Assembly: GCA_035286465.1 (NCBI GenBank) | Contig: DATEDF010000046.1 | Span: forward strand, 14,544-78,543 | DNA from: Fen-1231 sp035286465 | Lineage (GTDB): Bacteria > Gemmatimonadota > Gemmatimonadetes > Gemmatimonadales > Gemmatimonadaceae | Reading direction: 5' to 3' | Length of the DNA stretch: 64,000 bases | Shown here: positions 1 through 10,746 of the stretch, piece by piece | Layout of the letters: every line of letters begins with the position of its first letter | Numbering within the stretch: position 1 is the stretch's first letter | Notes under the pieces: generated by a model | Told to the model about the DNA's origin: nothing | The model's input: the letters and a program-made list of their open reading frames with translations, nothing else | The model's database searches: none | Made by a program: the position numbers and the translations under genes

Positions 1-440
1 TCAGGAGCGATCCGCTTGCCGACGACCTCGAGGTCACGGGGAACATCGAGATCCGGCTCTGGATCGCGTCGAGCGCACCCGATACCGACTTCCACGTGCA
101 CCTGCTCGACGAGGAGCCCGACGGCCGCGCGTGGAACCTGATGAGCCCCACGGTGGCCGCGATCCGCACCCGCTATCGCAACGACGAGCGCCGGCCCGAG
201 CTGATGACGCCGGGACAACCGTACGAGCTCACCTTCCGGCTCCCCATCACGAGCAACTGCTTTCTGCGCGGACATCGCGTCCGTGTGCACGTGACGAGCA
301 GCTTCTTTCCGCACCTGGACCGGAACCCGAACACCGGGCGCCCCGTGCCGGCCGAAGGGCGGCTCGTGCCGGCCCGGCAGACCGTGTATCATGACGCGCG
401 ATGGCCGTCGCGGTTGATCCTCCCCGTGGTTCGCGCGTGA
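1..440 (+). CDS. CocE/NonD-type hydrolase, C-terminal part (partial)
   Basis: The gene enters from before the window, reading from base 3, and stops at TGA 438-440. The visible ~145 residues match the C-terminal jelly-roll domain of CocE/NonD hydrolases (X-Pro dipeptidyl-peptidase C-terminal domain). The typical features are an opening PLADDLEVTG strand, the APDTDFHVHLLDEEPDGRA segment and a late RVHVTSSFFPHLDRNPNTG strand. In the family this domain packs against an alpha/beta hydrolase that cleaves esters or acyl-amino acids. The catalytic Ser-Asp-His lie upstream of the window, so substrate cannot be inferred. It converges on the minus-strand lipoprotein gene 39 bases away. Confidence 0.85.
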   Translation, partial: RSDPLADDLEVTGNIEIRLWIASSAPDTDFHVHLLDEEPDGRAWNLMSPTVAAIRTRYRNDERRPELMTPGQPYELTFRLPITSNCFLRGHRVRVHVTSSFFPHLDRNPNTGRPVPAEGRLVPARQTVYHDARWPSRLILPVVRA

Positions 441-479
441 GCAGAGGCGCCTGATTCGGAAGCGAGGGCGCGTCGCCGC

Positions 480-2336
480 TCACGGCCAGCGGTACGTGCG
501 CGTCGCACTGACGCCGCTCAGCACCGCCGTCACCGTGATCGTGTCCGTGACTCCCGATTCGCCGGGCGGAACGGTGAAGGTGATTACGCCGGACGCATTC
601 GTGCGCAGGCGGGCGCTGTCGAAATAGCCGTCGGTGCCGCTCACCGTATAGGCCACCGTCACGCCTTGAATGGCCGGTGTGATCACGGCGGTGTTGTTCG
701 CCCCCCACGCGGGGAGCGTGATCGCGGTGACGGTGCTCGCCGCCGCGGGATCCGTCGCGCGCGCCGCGGCGATGTCCTGACCCTTCGAGATGGCCTCCGC
801 GGTGACGAGCCGCTGCGCGTCGGCGTTCGCGGCCGCCGCCTCCTTTGCGGCGAGCAGCGCGTCCGAGGCGCCCAAGCCGGTCGCCGCGATCACTTGCTGA
901 ACGGCGACGAGCGCCCGTGGCGTCGCGAAGGAACAGCCTTTCTCGCTCGTCACGTTCGACGAAGCGTCGGGCATCTTGACGAAATCGGGATCACCGGGCG
1001 CATCGTTGGCACCCGCATAGGTGAAGTCCGTCGCGCCGACAACGAGCACGTTCTGCCGGAGAATCGGCCCGAGTCGCGGGTCGCTGCGAATGGTGCTGAG
1101 CAAGGACGCAATCGGCGCGTTGTTGTTCCCGGCGCAGATGCCCACGACGAGATTCTGGCGCGCACTCGCGGGCAAACTCGAGATCGCGAGCAGGAAGTTC
1201 TTGAACGTTCCCAGCCACTGACGCCGGAGCGTCGCCTGCTCCGCCGCGGTCATCAAGCTCCAGTCAACGGAACCGCTTCCGCTGATCACCACGGTTCCGT
1301 ACGTCGAGAGGTTGACGAGCCGGTCGGCTCCGCCGCTCGCGGCGCCGACGGCCAGGAGATGCTGCACCGTCACACCCAGCGCGGCCGTCCCCGGGGTCGG
1401 GCCGGCATCGGACAGGCAGTTCGCGGTGCCTCCTCCGGCCGCCCCGACCGTCGCTACGACCGCGGTCCCGTGCGAGCCCGAGCAGTCATCAATCACCGTG
1501 ACGGCAGGCGCGGAGGCGGCGAGCGCCGGGAGCGTGTTCTCCGGAGGCACCGCGAGTGAACCGTAGGTCGTGGCCAGATGCGGCAGGGCGAGAACCGTTC
1601 GAGCATCCGCGCTCACCGCCGTGATGAACGCGGACTCGCCCCCGGCCGGCGTGCCGACCAGGTAGTACGCCATCTGCGGCGCCTGGCCGAGGATCAATCC
1701 ACCGTTCGCGCGAATCAGCGCGTTCGCCCCCACTTCCGTGGTTCCGTTAGCGAAGAAGAGTTGCACCTGGCCCGGGAAGGCGGTCACCGAGACGCCTTGT
1801 CCCGCCTCCACATACGTCACGCTCGCCGGCGTTGGATACGCACCCGAGAAGGCGACGGCGCCGGCGAGCAAGTCTGGCTTCCCGTCGGCGGGGTCTGTCG
1901 CGACGGCGGTGAATGTCACCGCCGGGAGAGTTCCGGCCGTTGCGGTCACGCGGTTCGCTCCCGCGGTCGCGCCCGTCGTCCAGCCGCCGAGCGTCGCGAT
2001 TCCGGATGAGCCGCTCTTCGCCGCGGCGCCGCTGATGGCCCCGCCGCCGGCAGTGATGGCGAAGGTCACGTCGGCGCCGTTGATCACGGCGCCGTTCGCG
2101 TCTTTCACGATCACGGCCGGCAGCGCCCACACGGCCGCGCCCGTGCGCACCACCTGATACGCGCCCGCGGTGACGGTGATCGAAGCGGGAGGCGGCGGCG
2201 CGGGCGTTGTTGGCGTGGTCGGCGTGGTCGGCGTGGTCGGTGTGCTCCCCTTGTCACCTCCGCCGCCACAGGCGATCGCGGTGACCACCGCAAAGCCGTT
2301 GAAGACCCGCAGGACGTACGACCGCCGCATCATCAT
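480..2336 (-). CDS. Subtilase-like exported lipoprotein with Ig-like domains
   Basis: 618 residues. A lipoprotein signal ends in AIAC (Cys23), followed by a Thr/Pro linker (about 31-50) and an Ig-like domain (about 52-146). The middle resembles a compact S8 serine peptidase: VIDD (Asp283/284) is followed at once by SGSHGTAV (His289), an Asn-rich GICAGNNN segment near 404 could form the oxyanion hole, and GCSFATP (Ser469) matches the GTSxAxP serine motif. A second Ig-like beta domain closes the protein (about 530-618). Catalytic Asp and His are much closer together than in ordinary subtilisins. The protein is expected to be anchored on the periplasmic or outer face. The start could be any of three adjacent Met codons. 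The peptidase call rests on motifs only. Confidence 0.7.
   Translation of the reverse strand: MMMRRSYVLRVFNGFAVVTAIACGGGGDKGSTPTTPTTPTTPTTPAPPPPASITVTAGAYQVVRTGAAVWALPAVIVKDANGAVINGADVTFAITAGGGAISGAAAKSGSSGIATLGGWTTGATAGANRVTATAGTLPAVTFTAVATDPADGKPDLLAGAVAFSGAYPTPASVTYVEAGQGVSVTAFPGQVQLFFANGTTEVGANALIRANGGLILGQAPQMAYYLVGTPAGGESAFITAVSADARTVLALPHLATTYGSLAVPPENTLPALAASAPAVTVIDDCSGSHGTAVVATVGAAGGGTANCLSDAGPTPGTAALGVTVQHLLAVGAASGGADRLVNLSTYGTVVISGSGSVDWSLMTAAEQATLRRQWLGTFKNFLLAISSLPASARQNLVVGICAGNNNAPIASLLSTIRSDPRLGPILRQNVLVVGATDFTYAGANDAPGDPDFVKMPDASSNVTSEKGCSFATPRALVAVQQVIAATGLGASDALLAAKEAAAANADAQRLVTAEAISKGQDIAAARATDPAAASTVTAITLPAWGANNTAVITPAIQGVTVAYTVSGTDGYFDSARLRTNASGVITFTVPPGESGVTDTITVTAVLSGVSATRTYRWP
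2203..2247. repeat. In-frame 9-base tandem repeat (Thr/Pro linker)
   Basis: Five units of the form GGCGTGGTC, the first and last degenerate, lie inside the lipoprotein gene. They encode the repeated Thr-Pro-Thr linker just after the lipobox. Unit number can change without breaking the frame, so tether length may vary between strains. Confidence 0.8.
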
Positions 2337-2348
2337 GAGGAAGCTCCG

Positions 2349-4652
2349 TTGCCGTCATCGCCGGTGGGACGTAGTTTGGGAACCTTGGAGCACGAGAGTC
2401 AAGTTACCACCGCGCCGCGGGCACGCATCCGCTTCGCAGGCAATTCTCGACCGCTCGTCGCCTGCGTGCTCCTCCTCGCGACCGCGGTGGCCGCCGCGCC
2501 GCACCGGCGCACGGCAGGAGAAGGCTCCCTCCGCGGCTTCTCCGCCGCATCCGCCGAGCGCGAGCGCGCGCTCGAGGTGCTCCTCGCGCAACGACTCAAC
2601 CGCGACAGCACCGGCGCCCATTTCCGCGTGCTCACCGCCGAGCCGCACGCCGCCGGCACCGCGCGCAACAAGGTCCTCGCGGATTGGATCGCGGAGAAGT
2701 GGCGCGCGTACGGACTCGATGACGTGAAGCTCCACCGCTACGACGTGTACCTGCCGTGGCCGAAGGAAGTCTCGGTGACGATGACCGCGCCGAGTCGCTA
2801 CGAAGCGACGCTCCGCGAAGACCCCGTCGCCGCCGATCCCGACACACGGCTCGACCCCGGCCCCACGTACCTCGGGATGAGCGCGTCGGGTGATGTCACG
2901 GGCGAGCTCGTGTACGCGAGCAGCGGAAACCCGAGCGACTACGAATGGCTCGAGAAGCAGGGCGTGAATCTGAGAGGAAAGGTCGCGCTCGTGCGATACT
3001 CGGTGCCCTACAGCTACCGCGGCTACAAGGCGCTCGTGGCCGAGCAGCGCGGGATCAGGGCGCTGCTCATCTACTCCGATCCGCAGGAGGACGGCTACCG
3101 CAAGGGGCTCACCTTCCCCGACGGGCCGTTCGGCCCGGAGAGCCACATCCAGCGCGGCGCGCTCACGTACGACTTCATCGTCCCCGGCGATCCACTCACC
3201 CCCGGGTGGGCGTCGGTGGAGGGTGCGCAACGCATCCCCGTGGCCGACGCGAAGAGCGTGCCGACCGTGATGATGGTCCCGCTTTCGTGGCGCGACGCGA
3301 AGCCGTTGCTCGAAGCGCTGACGGGACCCGTGGCGCCGCCCTCGTGGCAGGGCGCGCTTCCCTTCACCTATCGCACCGGTCCCGGCCCCGCGACCGTGCG
3401 CGTGAAGGTGCGAATGGACGAAGGGAGCGACGCCATCCGTCCCATCTGGGTGGTCGAGGGCCGCATCCGGGGCACCGACGAGCCCGACAAGTACGTCGTC
3501 CTCGGCAACCATCGCGACGCGTGGGTGTTCGGCGGCGTGGACCCTTCGAGCGGCACCGCGACACAGCTCGAGCTGGCGCGCGCGCTCGGCAGTCTCGCGC
3601 GCGAGGGGAAGCGCCCGCGCCGCTCGATCGTCTTCGCGAGTTGGGACGCCGAAGAGTGGCATCTCACCGGCTCGACCGAGTGGGGCGAGCAGTTCGCCGA
3701 CGACCTGCGGAGGAACGGCATCGCGTATCTCAACGTGGACGGTTCCGTGAGCGGCCCCAACTTCAGCGCCGGCGCGGTCGCGAGCCTCAACCGGCTGGTA
3801 ACCGAGACCGCGCGCGACGTGACCGACCCGGCGAGCGGCGGGAGCCTCCTCACCGCGTGGGGCGCTTCGCTCGAGCGCGCGGGCGAGCGAGTGATCGGCG
3901 GCGGCGCCACGCGCGCCGAGACGACGAAGCAGCCACTCGACTACCCCGGCAACGCGCTCGGCAGCGGGAGCGACTACACCGTCTTCCTCAACTTCCTCGG
4001 CCTCCCGATCGTCGAGATGAGCTTCGACGGCCCCTACGGCGTCTACCACTCGATCTACGACGATTACTACTGGATGACGCACTTCGGCGATCCCGGCTTC
4101 CGGTATATGACCGCGATGAGCGAGGTGTGGGGGCGGATGGCGCTGCGGCTCGCGAATGCGGACGTGTATCCATTCGATTTCTCCCTGTACGCGACACGTC
4201 TCGCGGCATTCGTCGACGCCTTCGCGAAGCAGCCGGGAGTCGCGGCGCAGGTGCATCTCGGTGCGGTGCGCGCGGCGCAGCGCCGGTGGATGGCCGCGAG
4301 CGTGAAGTGGGAGGCCGCGATGCGCGCCGCCGTCGCCGCGCCAGAAGGCCGCGCGCTCACCGCCGCACAGCGCGCGGCGCGCACCCGCACACTCGCCGCG
4401 ATGAACGACGCGCTGCGCGCGGTCGAGCAGCAGTTCCTCCTCGCCGACGGGATTCCGGGCCGTCCGTGGTTCCGCCACGCGCTCTACGCACCCAGGCCCA
4501 CCTACGCGGCGATGACGCTCCCGGGAATCCAGGAAGCGGTGGACGCGAAGGACTGGGCGCGCGCCCGCGCACAGGCCGCCGCGCTGGCGGCGCGAATCGA
4601 GGCCGCCGCGAAGATGGTGGAGCAGGCGGCGTTGGCACGCGCGCCTCGCTGA
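2349..4652 (+). CDS. M28 family glutamate carboxypeptidase II-like metallopeptidase
   Basis: About 767 residues if read from TTG 2349; the true start is uncertain and may be a later codon (for example GTG 2364), because no ATG precedes the hydrophobic export segment PLVACVLLLATAVAAA. The order is protease-associated domain (about 170-330), M28 zinc peptidase (about 365-590) and a helical dimerisation-like tail (about 620-767), as in PSMA/NAALADase proteins. Co-catalytic zinc residues are visible: His388 and Asp398 in GNHRDAWVFGGVDP, Glu435/Glu436 in WDAEEW, Asp464 in LNVDGS, and a later His in YGVYHSIYDD. It probably trims peptides outside the cytoplasm. It diverges from the subtilase-like lipoprotein gene. 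Confidence 0.9.
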   Translation: MPSSPVGRSLGTLEHESQVTTAPRARIRFAGNSRPLVACVLLLATAVAAAPHRRTAGEGSLRGFSAASAERERALEVLLAQRLNRDSTGAHFRVLTAEPHAAGTARNKVLADWIAEKWRAYGLDDVKLHRYDVYLPWPKEVSVTMTAPSRYEATLREDPVAADPDTRLDPGPTYLGMSASGDVTGELVYASSGNPSDYEWLEKQGVNLRGKVALVRYSVPYSYRGYKALVAEQRGIRALLIYSDPQEDGYRKGLTFPDGPFGPESHIQRGALTYDFIVPGDPLTPGWASVEGAQRIPVADAKSVPTVMMVPLSWRDAKPLLEALTGPVAPPSWQGALPFTYRTGPGPATVRVKVRMDEGSDAIRPIWVVEGRIRGTDEPDKYVVLGNHRDAWVFGGVDPSSGTATQLELARALGSLAREGKRPRRSIVFASWDAEEWHLTGSTEWGEQFADDLRRNGIAYLNVDGSVSGPNFSAGAVASLNRLVTETARDVTDPASGGSLLTAWGASLERAGERVIGGGATRAETTKQPLDYPGNALGSGSDYTVFLNFLGLPIVEMSFDGPYGVYHSIYDDYYWMTHFGDPGFRYMTAMSEVWGRMALRLANADVYPFDFSLYATRLAAFVDAFAKQPGVAAQVHLGAVRAAQRRWMAASVKWEAAMRAAVAAPEGRALTAAQRAARTRTLAAMNDALRAVEQQFLLADGIPGRPWFRHALYAPRPTYAAMTLPGIQEAVDAKDWARARAQAAALAARIEAAAKMVEQAALARAPR

Positions 4653-4723
4653 GCGCGGCCGACGTACGCGTGACCACGGCCACGGCGATGCCGGCCCTGG
4701 GCTCGGAGCCGTGGGATGCGTAG

Positions 4724-4897
4724 GAGGAAGTCTGGTGGGCCCAGTTGCCGAAGCCGGCGGGACGACGACCCGTTGTGCTCGTGTCCCGCGATGAAGCCTA
4801 CTCCGTGCACGCGCTGGCCGCCTACGCGGGCGTCCTCGCTCCGGAGAAGGTCGCTTTGCTGAATGCGGCGATCCGCTTCGCGCTCGGCACGGACTGA
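4724..4897 (+). pseudogene. Internally deleted MazF/PemK-like toxin remnant
   Basis: After an in-frame TAG at 4721-4723 the sequence encodes EEVWWAQLPKPAGRRPVVLV and SRDEAYSVHAL, the N-terminal signature of MazF/PemK-type endoribonuclease toxins. It then jumps to APEKVALLNAAIRFALGTD and a stop, which resembles the C-terminal helix of the same family. Only 57 codons remain where about 110 are normal. The missing middle would hold the PLTT-like strand and much of the RNA-binding groove. No start codon fits upstream and no MazE partner is seen. It is therefore probably a dead gene; origin by deletion is an inference. Confidence 0.7.
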
Positions 4898-4954
4898 AGC
4901 GATCCGGCTTCACGGAAGTAAACCCGGCGTCAGGGGTCAAGCGTGTCGATCGCC

Positions 4955-6394
4955 TCACTGACGAGGCGCAGCGCTGACATCGGCGAGCAGGTAATCGAGC
5001 ACATCGTTCACGGAATACCGCGTTCTGCCGCCGAGGAACGTGCGGATGTTCGAGAGGTCGTCACCGCTCGTGATGAGCGGCGGCTCCTCCGAACGTTCCC
5101 CACGCGGCTGCGGGTGGCCGATCGCGGCCACGAGCGCGTTGCAGATACACTGGCGACCCTCGGTGTCGGCAAGCGCGCCTCCTTTCCGCACATAGTCGTC
5201 CACCGGCTCAGCCGAACATCGGTATCCAATACGGCCGTCCGCGCGGCGATACGGGGTCCGCAGATACCCGAGGTCGCAGAGCCGCTCACGCTGCATCTTC
5301 CCGGCCTGGTCTCCCTCCCAGTGAACGACTTTGAACGGGTACCCGGTGGGCGAGGCGCGCGGATCGGTCCTCACGTTCACCTCACCGCGCGCCGCATGCG
5401 CCAGCACCTCGCGCCTGATCTCCTCGACGAATCCCGATTCGTCGCAGTAGGCGAACAGCGTCCCGACCTGAACTCCGGCGGCACCCTCGTCCAGGGCACG
5501 CCGGACTTGCGCCGGCGATCCGGCGCCGCCGGCCAGCCAGAAGGGGAGTCCGAGCTCGCGCATCTTGCCGAGATCGACGACGTCACGCTCGCCGTAGATC
5601 GGCTCGCCGGATTCGGTGAGCTTCAGTTCGCCGCGCGGCGGCGCGTTGTGCCCTCCAGCGGTCGGCCCTTCGACCACGAAGCCGTCCACGCGGCCATTCG
5701 CCTTGCGTGCGAGCGTTGTGGCGAGCGAGTTGGCTGCCACGATCGCCACAAAGCGCGGACGCTTGAGCGGGACGGAGAGGTCAACGCCGTGCGCGGCCGG
5801 ATCGAACGTGATGTACTCCGCCTCCCCCGACGCGAGTCCTTCGACGTCGAACCTGATCACGGCCGGCCGGTGCTCGGCGAGGGCGTCGAGCGCCCCCGGA
5901 ATGTCTCGTGGGATGCCGGCACCCATCAATACGCAATCCACGCCCGCGAGCATCGCGCCATGGAGTGACGCGAGATTGGGGAGCTGCACCTTCGTCAGCA
6001 GGTTGATTCCCACCACGCCGTCGTGTCCTTCCTTGGCGAGTCGAACCTCGACGAAGTTGGCGAGCATGGTGAGCTGCTGGCGCGCAACGCTCACCACCTG
6101 CTTGTACATCGGCAGCAGCTTGTACGGTTGGCCCGGCGCTTTTCCCTCGGGGCGGAAGTAGCGTCGCAGCGCGGCGGCGCTCACCTCGGGGATCGGGAAG
6201 GCCTGCATCGCGCGGCGTACGTGGCCTCCCGCATCGCCGTCCTGCAGGCGCCGGACGAGTATCGAATCGAGGGCGGTGCCCGAAACGACGCCGAGCTGGC
6301 CGCGGAGCGAGACGGCTCGAGCGAGCCTCCAACTCGAGACACCGACGCCCATGCCGCCTTGAATGATGATGGGCAACGTGCCACCAGTGCTCAT
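4955..6394 (-). CDS. Nitronate monooxygenase-like FMN enzyme (2-nitropropane dioxygenase family)
   Basis: 479 residues, ATG start. The N-terminal IIIQGGMGVGVSSWRLARAV strand-loop, a VVEGPTAGGHN segment and LPFWLAGGAGSPAQVRRALDEGAAGVQVGT form the FMN-binding TIM barrel of the nitronate monooxygenase/2-nitropropane dioxygenase family. The protein is about 100 residues longer than the classical enzyme and carries a Cys-containing C-terminal region (RCSAEPVDDY, GRQCICNAL) typical of a long subgroup that also resembles PfaD-like enoyl reductases. The family oxidises alkyl nitronates with flavin, but the substrate of this long subgroup is not established. It stands alone on the minus strand. Confidence 0.8.
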   Translation of the reverse strand: MSTGGTLPIIIQGGMGVGVSSWRLARAVSLRGQLGVVSGTALDSILVRRLQDGDAGGHVRRAMQAFPIPEVSAAALRRYFRPEGKAPGQPYKLLPMYKQVVSVARQQLTMLANFVEVRLAKEGHDGVVGINLLTKVQLPNLASLHGAMLAGVDCVLMGAGIPRDIPGALDALAEHRPAVIRFDVEGLASGEAEYITFDPAAHGVDLSVPLKRPRFVAIVAANSLATTLARKANGRVDGFVVEGPTAGGHNAPPRGELKLTESGEPIYGERDVVDLGKMRELGLPFWLAGGAGSPAQVRRALDEGAAGVQVGTLFAYCDESGFVEEIRREVLAHAARGEVNVRTDPRASPTGYPFKVVHWEGDQAGKMQRERLCDLGYLRTPYRRADGRIGYRCSAEPVDDYVRKGGALADTEGRQCICNALVAAIGHPQPRGERSEEPPLITSGDDLSNIRTFLGGRTRYSVNDVLDYLLADVSAAPRQ

Positions 6395-6461
6395 TGGCGT
6401 GGGATCAGGGTTACGGTCGCGACGCAGAGCGCCGCCGTCGGCCAGCCGCTCGGCGTCGTCT

Positions 6462-8636
6462 TCACCTCGCCAGTGGATCGGGACGGAGCTGGAACTTCAC
6501 GACCTTGCTCGTCGTGCCCTTGCCGCCTTCCATGTGGAAGGGCGCTCGCGTGCTCACCGTCGCCCAGAGCCCGCGGCCCTTCCAGCCGGCGGCGGGATCG
6601 TCAATTCGACCGTCCAGCCATTTGGTGAAGAACCCCAACGGATAGGGGACGCGCAGGACGACCCACTTGCCGTCCTTCAGCACGAGTAGTCCTTCGGACC
6701 CGTTGCCGGTGTTGATCGGCACGTTACGGCCCAGCCCGAACGTGTCGAACTGGTCCACCCACGTGTAGTAGCTGGCTTCGGCGCTTCCCGCGTCGGCCAC
6801 GCCCTTGAGCTGCGGCAGCGGCTCCGGATAGAACGTCCAGCCCTCGGGACAGTGCTGACCCGTCGCGGCCGGCCCGTTGAGCGGCCCCTTGCACTTGCGC
6901 CGATCGAAGCTCGCGAGGTGACCGCTCGCGAGCGCCGACCAGTACACGCCGTCGCGGTCCACGTCTCCTCCGCGCGGTGAGAAGCCGTGGGTCGGCACGC
7001 CCGCGCTGTTCACCGGCGGCTCGTACACTTCCGTCAGCGCCGTCTCCGGAGGGTTCGCGCCGGGGTTCACTCGCACGACGGCGCCCGGAAAGCCGAGCGA
7101 CGATCCCCAGATGGACCCGTCGGGAGCCGGCGCGACCGCGTAGAGTCCGGCCGCGATCCGCTTGTCCTTCGTGGGATCCACCGGCTGATTGGGCTCGACG
7201 TACGCGTCGCGTTTGCCGTTGCCGTTGGTGTCGAGGATGAGCGCGGTCCACCCCTGCGACTTCTCCTCGTCGGCGGTCTCGTCGAACATCTTCGTGTTCA
7301 GCCAGCCCACCACCTGGCCGCCGCCGCTCGTCCAGAGCGTGTTGTTGGCATCTTCGGCGAACATCAGGTGGTGCGTGCCGAAGCAGGTGCTGATGTGCGT
7401 GAGTTTCCGTGCCTTCGGGTCGTACATCGCGAGGTGGCGGCCCGCGCGCGCGACGGGGAAGAGCTTCGCCGAAGGATGGTCCGACCCCGCCTTGCAGAAG
7501 GCCGGGTTGTCCGACGGGCGCACCGCGGACGTGATCCAGACGCGGCCCCGCTCGTCGAGCATCGGGTTGTGCACGTTGTTCCTGCTGGTCCAGATGGGTT
7601 CACTGCCCCAGTATGGTGACGGCTGCGGCATCAGCGGCGGCGAGGCCGGCTGCGTGGCGGGATCGCGCACGGTCAACTTCACCTGGCTCGCCGCGTGACG
7701 CAGCGGGTCGAGCACGGGGAGATAGTCCGCGCTGGCCTCGAGGGAACCGAAGAGTGCGCCGTTGGCGTTGACCCCCGGATTCCGTCGGTCGGTCGAGACG
7801 ACGTCGTGGAGATACGCCTTGGGGTCGGCCCAATCCCACTGGGTGATCACCACGTTGCGCTCCACGCCCTGCGGTCTGGGCGGCGTGGGCGGCACCTCGC
7901 CGGCGGCGATCCGGTCGGTCCAGTCCGCGAACATCTCGAGCACCCGGCGGCGGCCGAACTGGTCGAGCGACCCGCTCATTCCCGCCCCGGCCTGTCCGGA
8001 TTGCACGCGCCGTTCCCACGCGGCCATCGAGGAAGCGAACGGTCCGAGGGCCTGCGGAATCTCCCGCGTCGCCTTGTTGCCCAGTTGATGACACGCCCAG
8101 CAGTTGCCCGACTTCAGGTTGCGGAGCCACGCGGCCTGGCTTCTCACGGACGCTGAGATCCCGTTCCCTTCGGGGCCGGTGCCGGGGAACTCGCTCTTGT
8201 CCGGCACGCGGAGCAGCGAGAACCAGTAGCCGGCCGGGTAGTACTCCGCCGCGGCGCGCGCGTTGGGCGCGGCCGCCGCCGTGAGGTTGAGCACTTTGCC
8301 CGGCGCGGCCTGCACCTGGGGCGAATCCACCAGTCCGTAGCCGCGCACCCACACGCGGTAGCCGGCTTTCGGGAGGTCGGGCAGGAGGTAGCGCCCCCGC
8401 TCGTCGGTGACGACGATCCTCACGAACTTCGTCGGGAGGTCGGTCGTTTCCGCGATCACCCACACGCCCGCTTCGGGCCCATTCGGGCCCGTGACCACTC
8501 CGCCGATGTCGTCGGGGTCCACGCGCACCGGTTGGCCGGCGGGCTGGACCGCGTGCAGCGGCGCAGGGTCACTCGCGATGAGCAGGGCGCAGCCGAGCGC
8601 GAGCGCGCGGAGGTGCGGGGTTCCTATCGTCGTCAT
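6462..8636 (-). CDS. Exported propeller protein with carboxypeptidase-regulatory-like domain and one CxxCH haem motif
   Basis: 724 residues from ATG 8636, chosen over an ATG nine codons upstream because GGAG lies just before it and a signal peptide (LRALALGCALLIASDPAPLHA) follows directly. After export comes a beta-sandwich like carboxypeptidase regulatory/CNA-B domains (about 40-120). Next is a CWACH motif (Cys179, Cys182, His183), which would bind a c-type haem. The remaining ~500 residues are repetitive Trp/Gly/Asp strands resembling virginiamycin B lyase-type beta-propellers. A periplasmic redox or carbohydrate-related role is possible; function is not known. No cytochrome maturation genes are nearby. 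Confidence 0.7.
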   Translation of the reverse strand: MTTIGTPHLRALALGCALLIASDPAPLHAVQPAGQPVRVDPDDIGGVVTGPNGPEAGVWVIAETTDLPTKFVRIVVTDERGRYLLPDLPKAGYRVWVRGYGLVDSPQVQAAPGKVLNLTAAAAPNARAAAEYYPAGYWFSLLRVPDKSEFPGTGPEGNGISASVRSQAAWLRNLKSGNCWACHQLGNKATREIPQALGPFASSMAAWERRVQSGQAGAGMSGSLDQFGRRRVLEMFADWTDRIAAGEVPPTPPRPQGVERNVVITQWDWADPKAYLHDVVSTDRRNPGVNANGALFGSLEASADYLPVLDPLRHAASQVKLTVRDPATQPASPPLMPQPSPYWGSEPIWTSRNNVHNPMLDERGRVWITSAVRPSDNPAFCKAGSDHPSAKLFPVARAGRHLAMYDPKARKLTHISTCFGTHHLMFAEDANNTLWTSGGGQVVGWLNTKMFDETADEEKSQGWTALILDTNGNGKRDAYVEPNQPVDPTKDKRIAAGLYAVAPAPDGSIWGSSLGFPGAVVRVNPGANPPETALTEVYEPPVNSAGVPTHGFSPRGGDVDRDGVYWSALASGHLASFDRRKCKGPLNGPAATGQHCPEGWTFYPEPLPQLKGVADAGSAEASYYTWVDQFDTFGLGRNVPINTGNGSEGLLVLKDGKWVVLRVPYPLGFFTKWLDGRIDDPAAGWKGRGLWATVSTRAPFHMEGGKGTTSKVVKFQLRPDPLAR

Positions 8637-8733
8637 TGTCGTTCTCCAGGTCGTCTTTCCCACGGCGTGCCTCGGGATGGTTCACGGCGACGGGATGAGC
8701 GTGAGCGTGATCACCCGTCCGGCGCGCTCGTCG

Positions 8734-10742
<2,009 letters not shown>

Positions 10743-10746
<4 letters not shown>

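Noticed and set aside
2355..4958. Open frame of 867 codons opposite the M28 gene
   Set aside because: The plus-strand frame carries the zinc motifs; this one has no motif.
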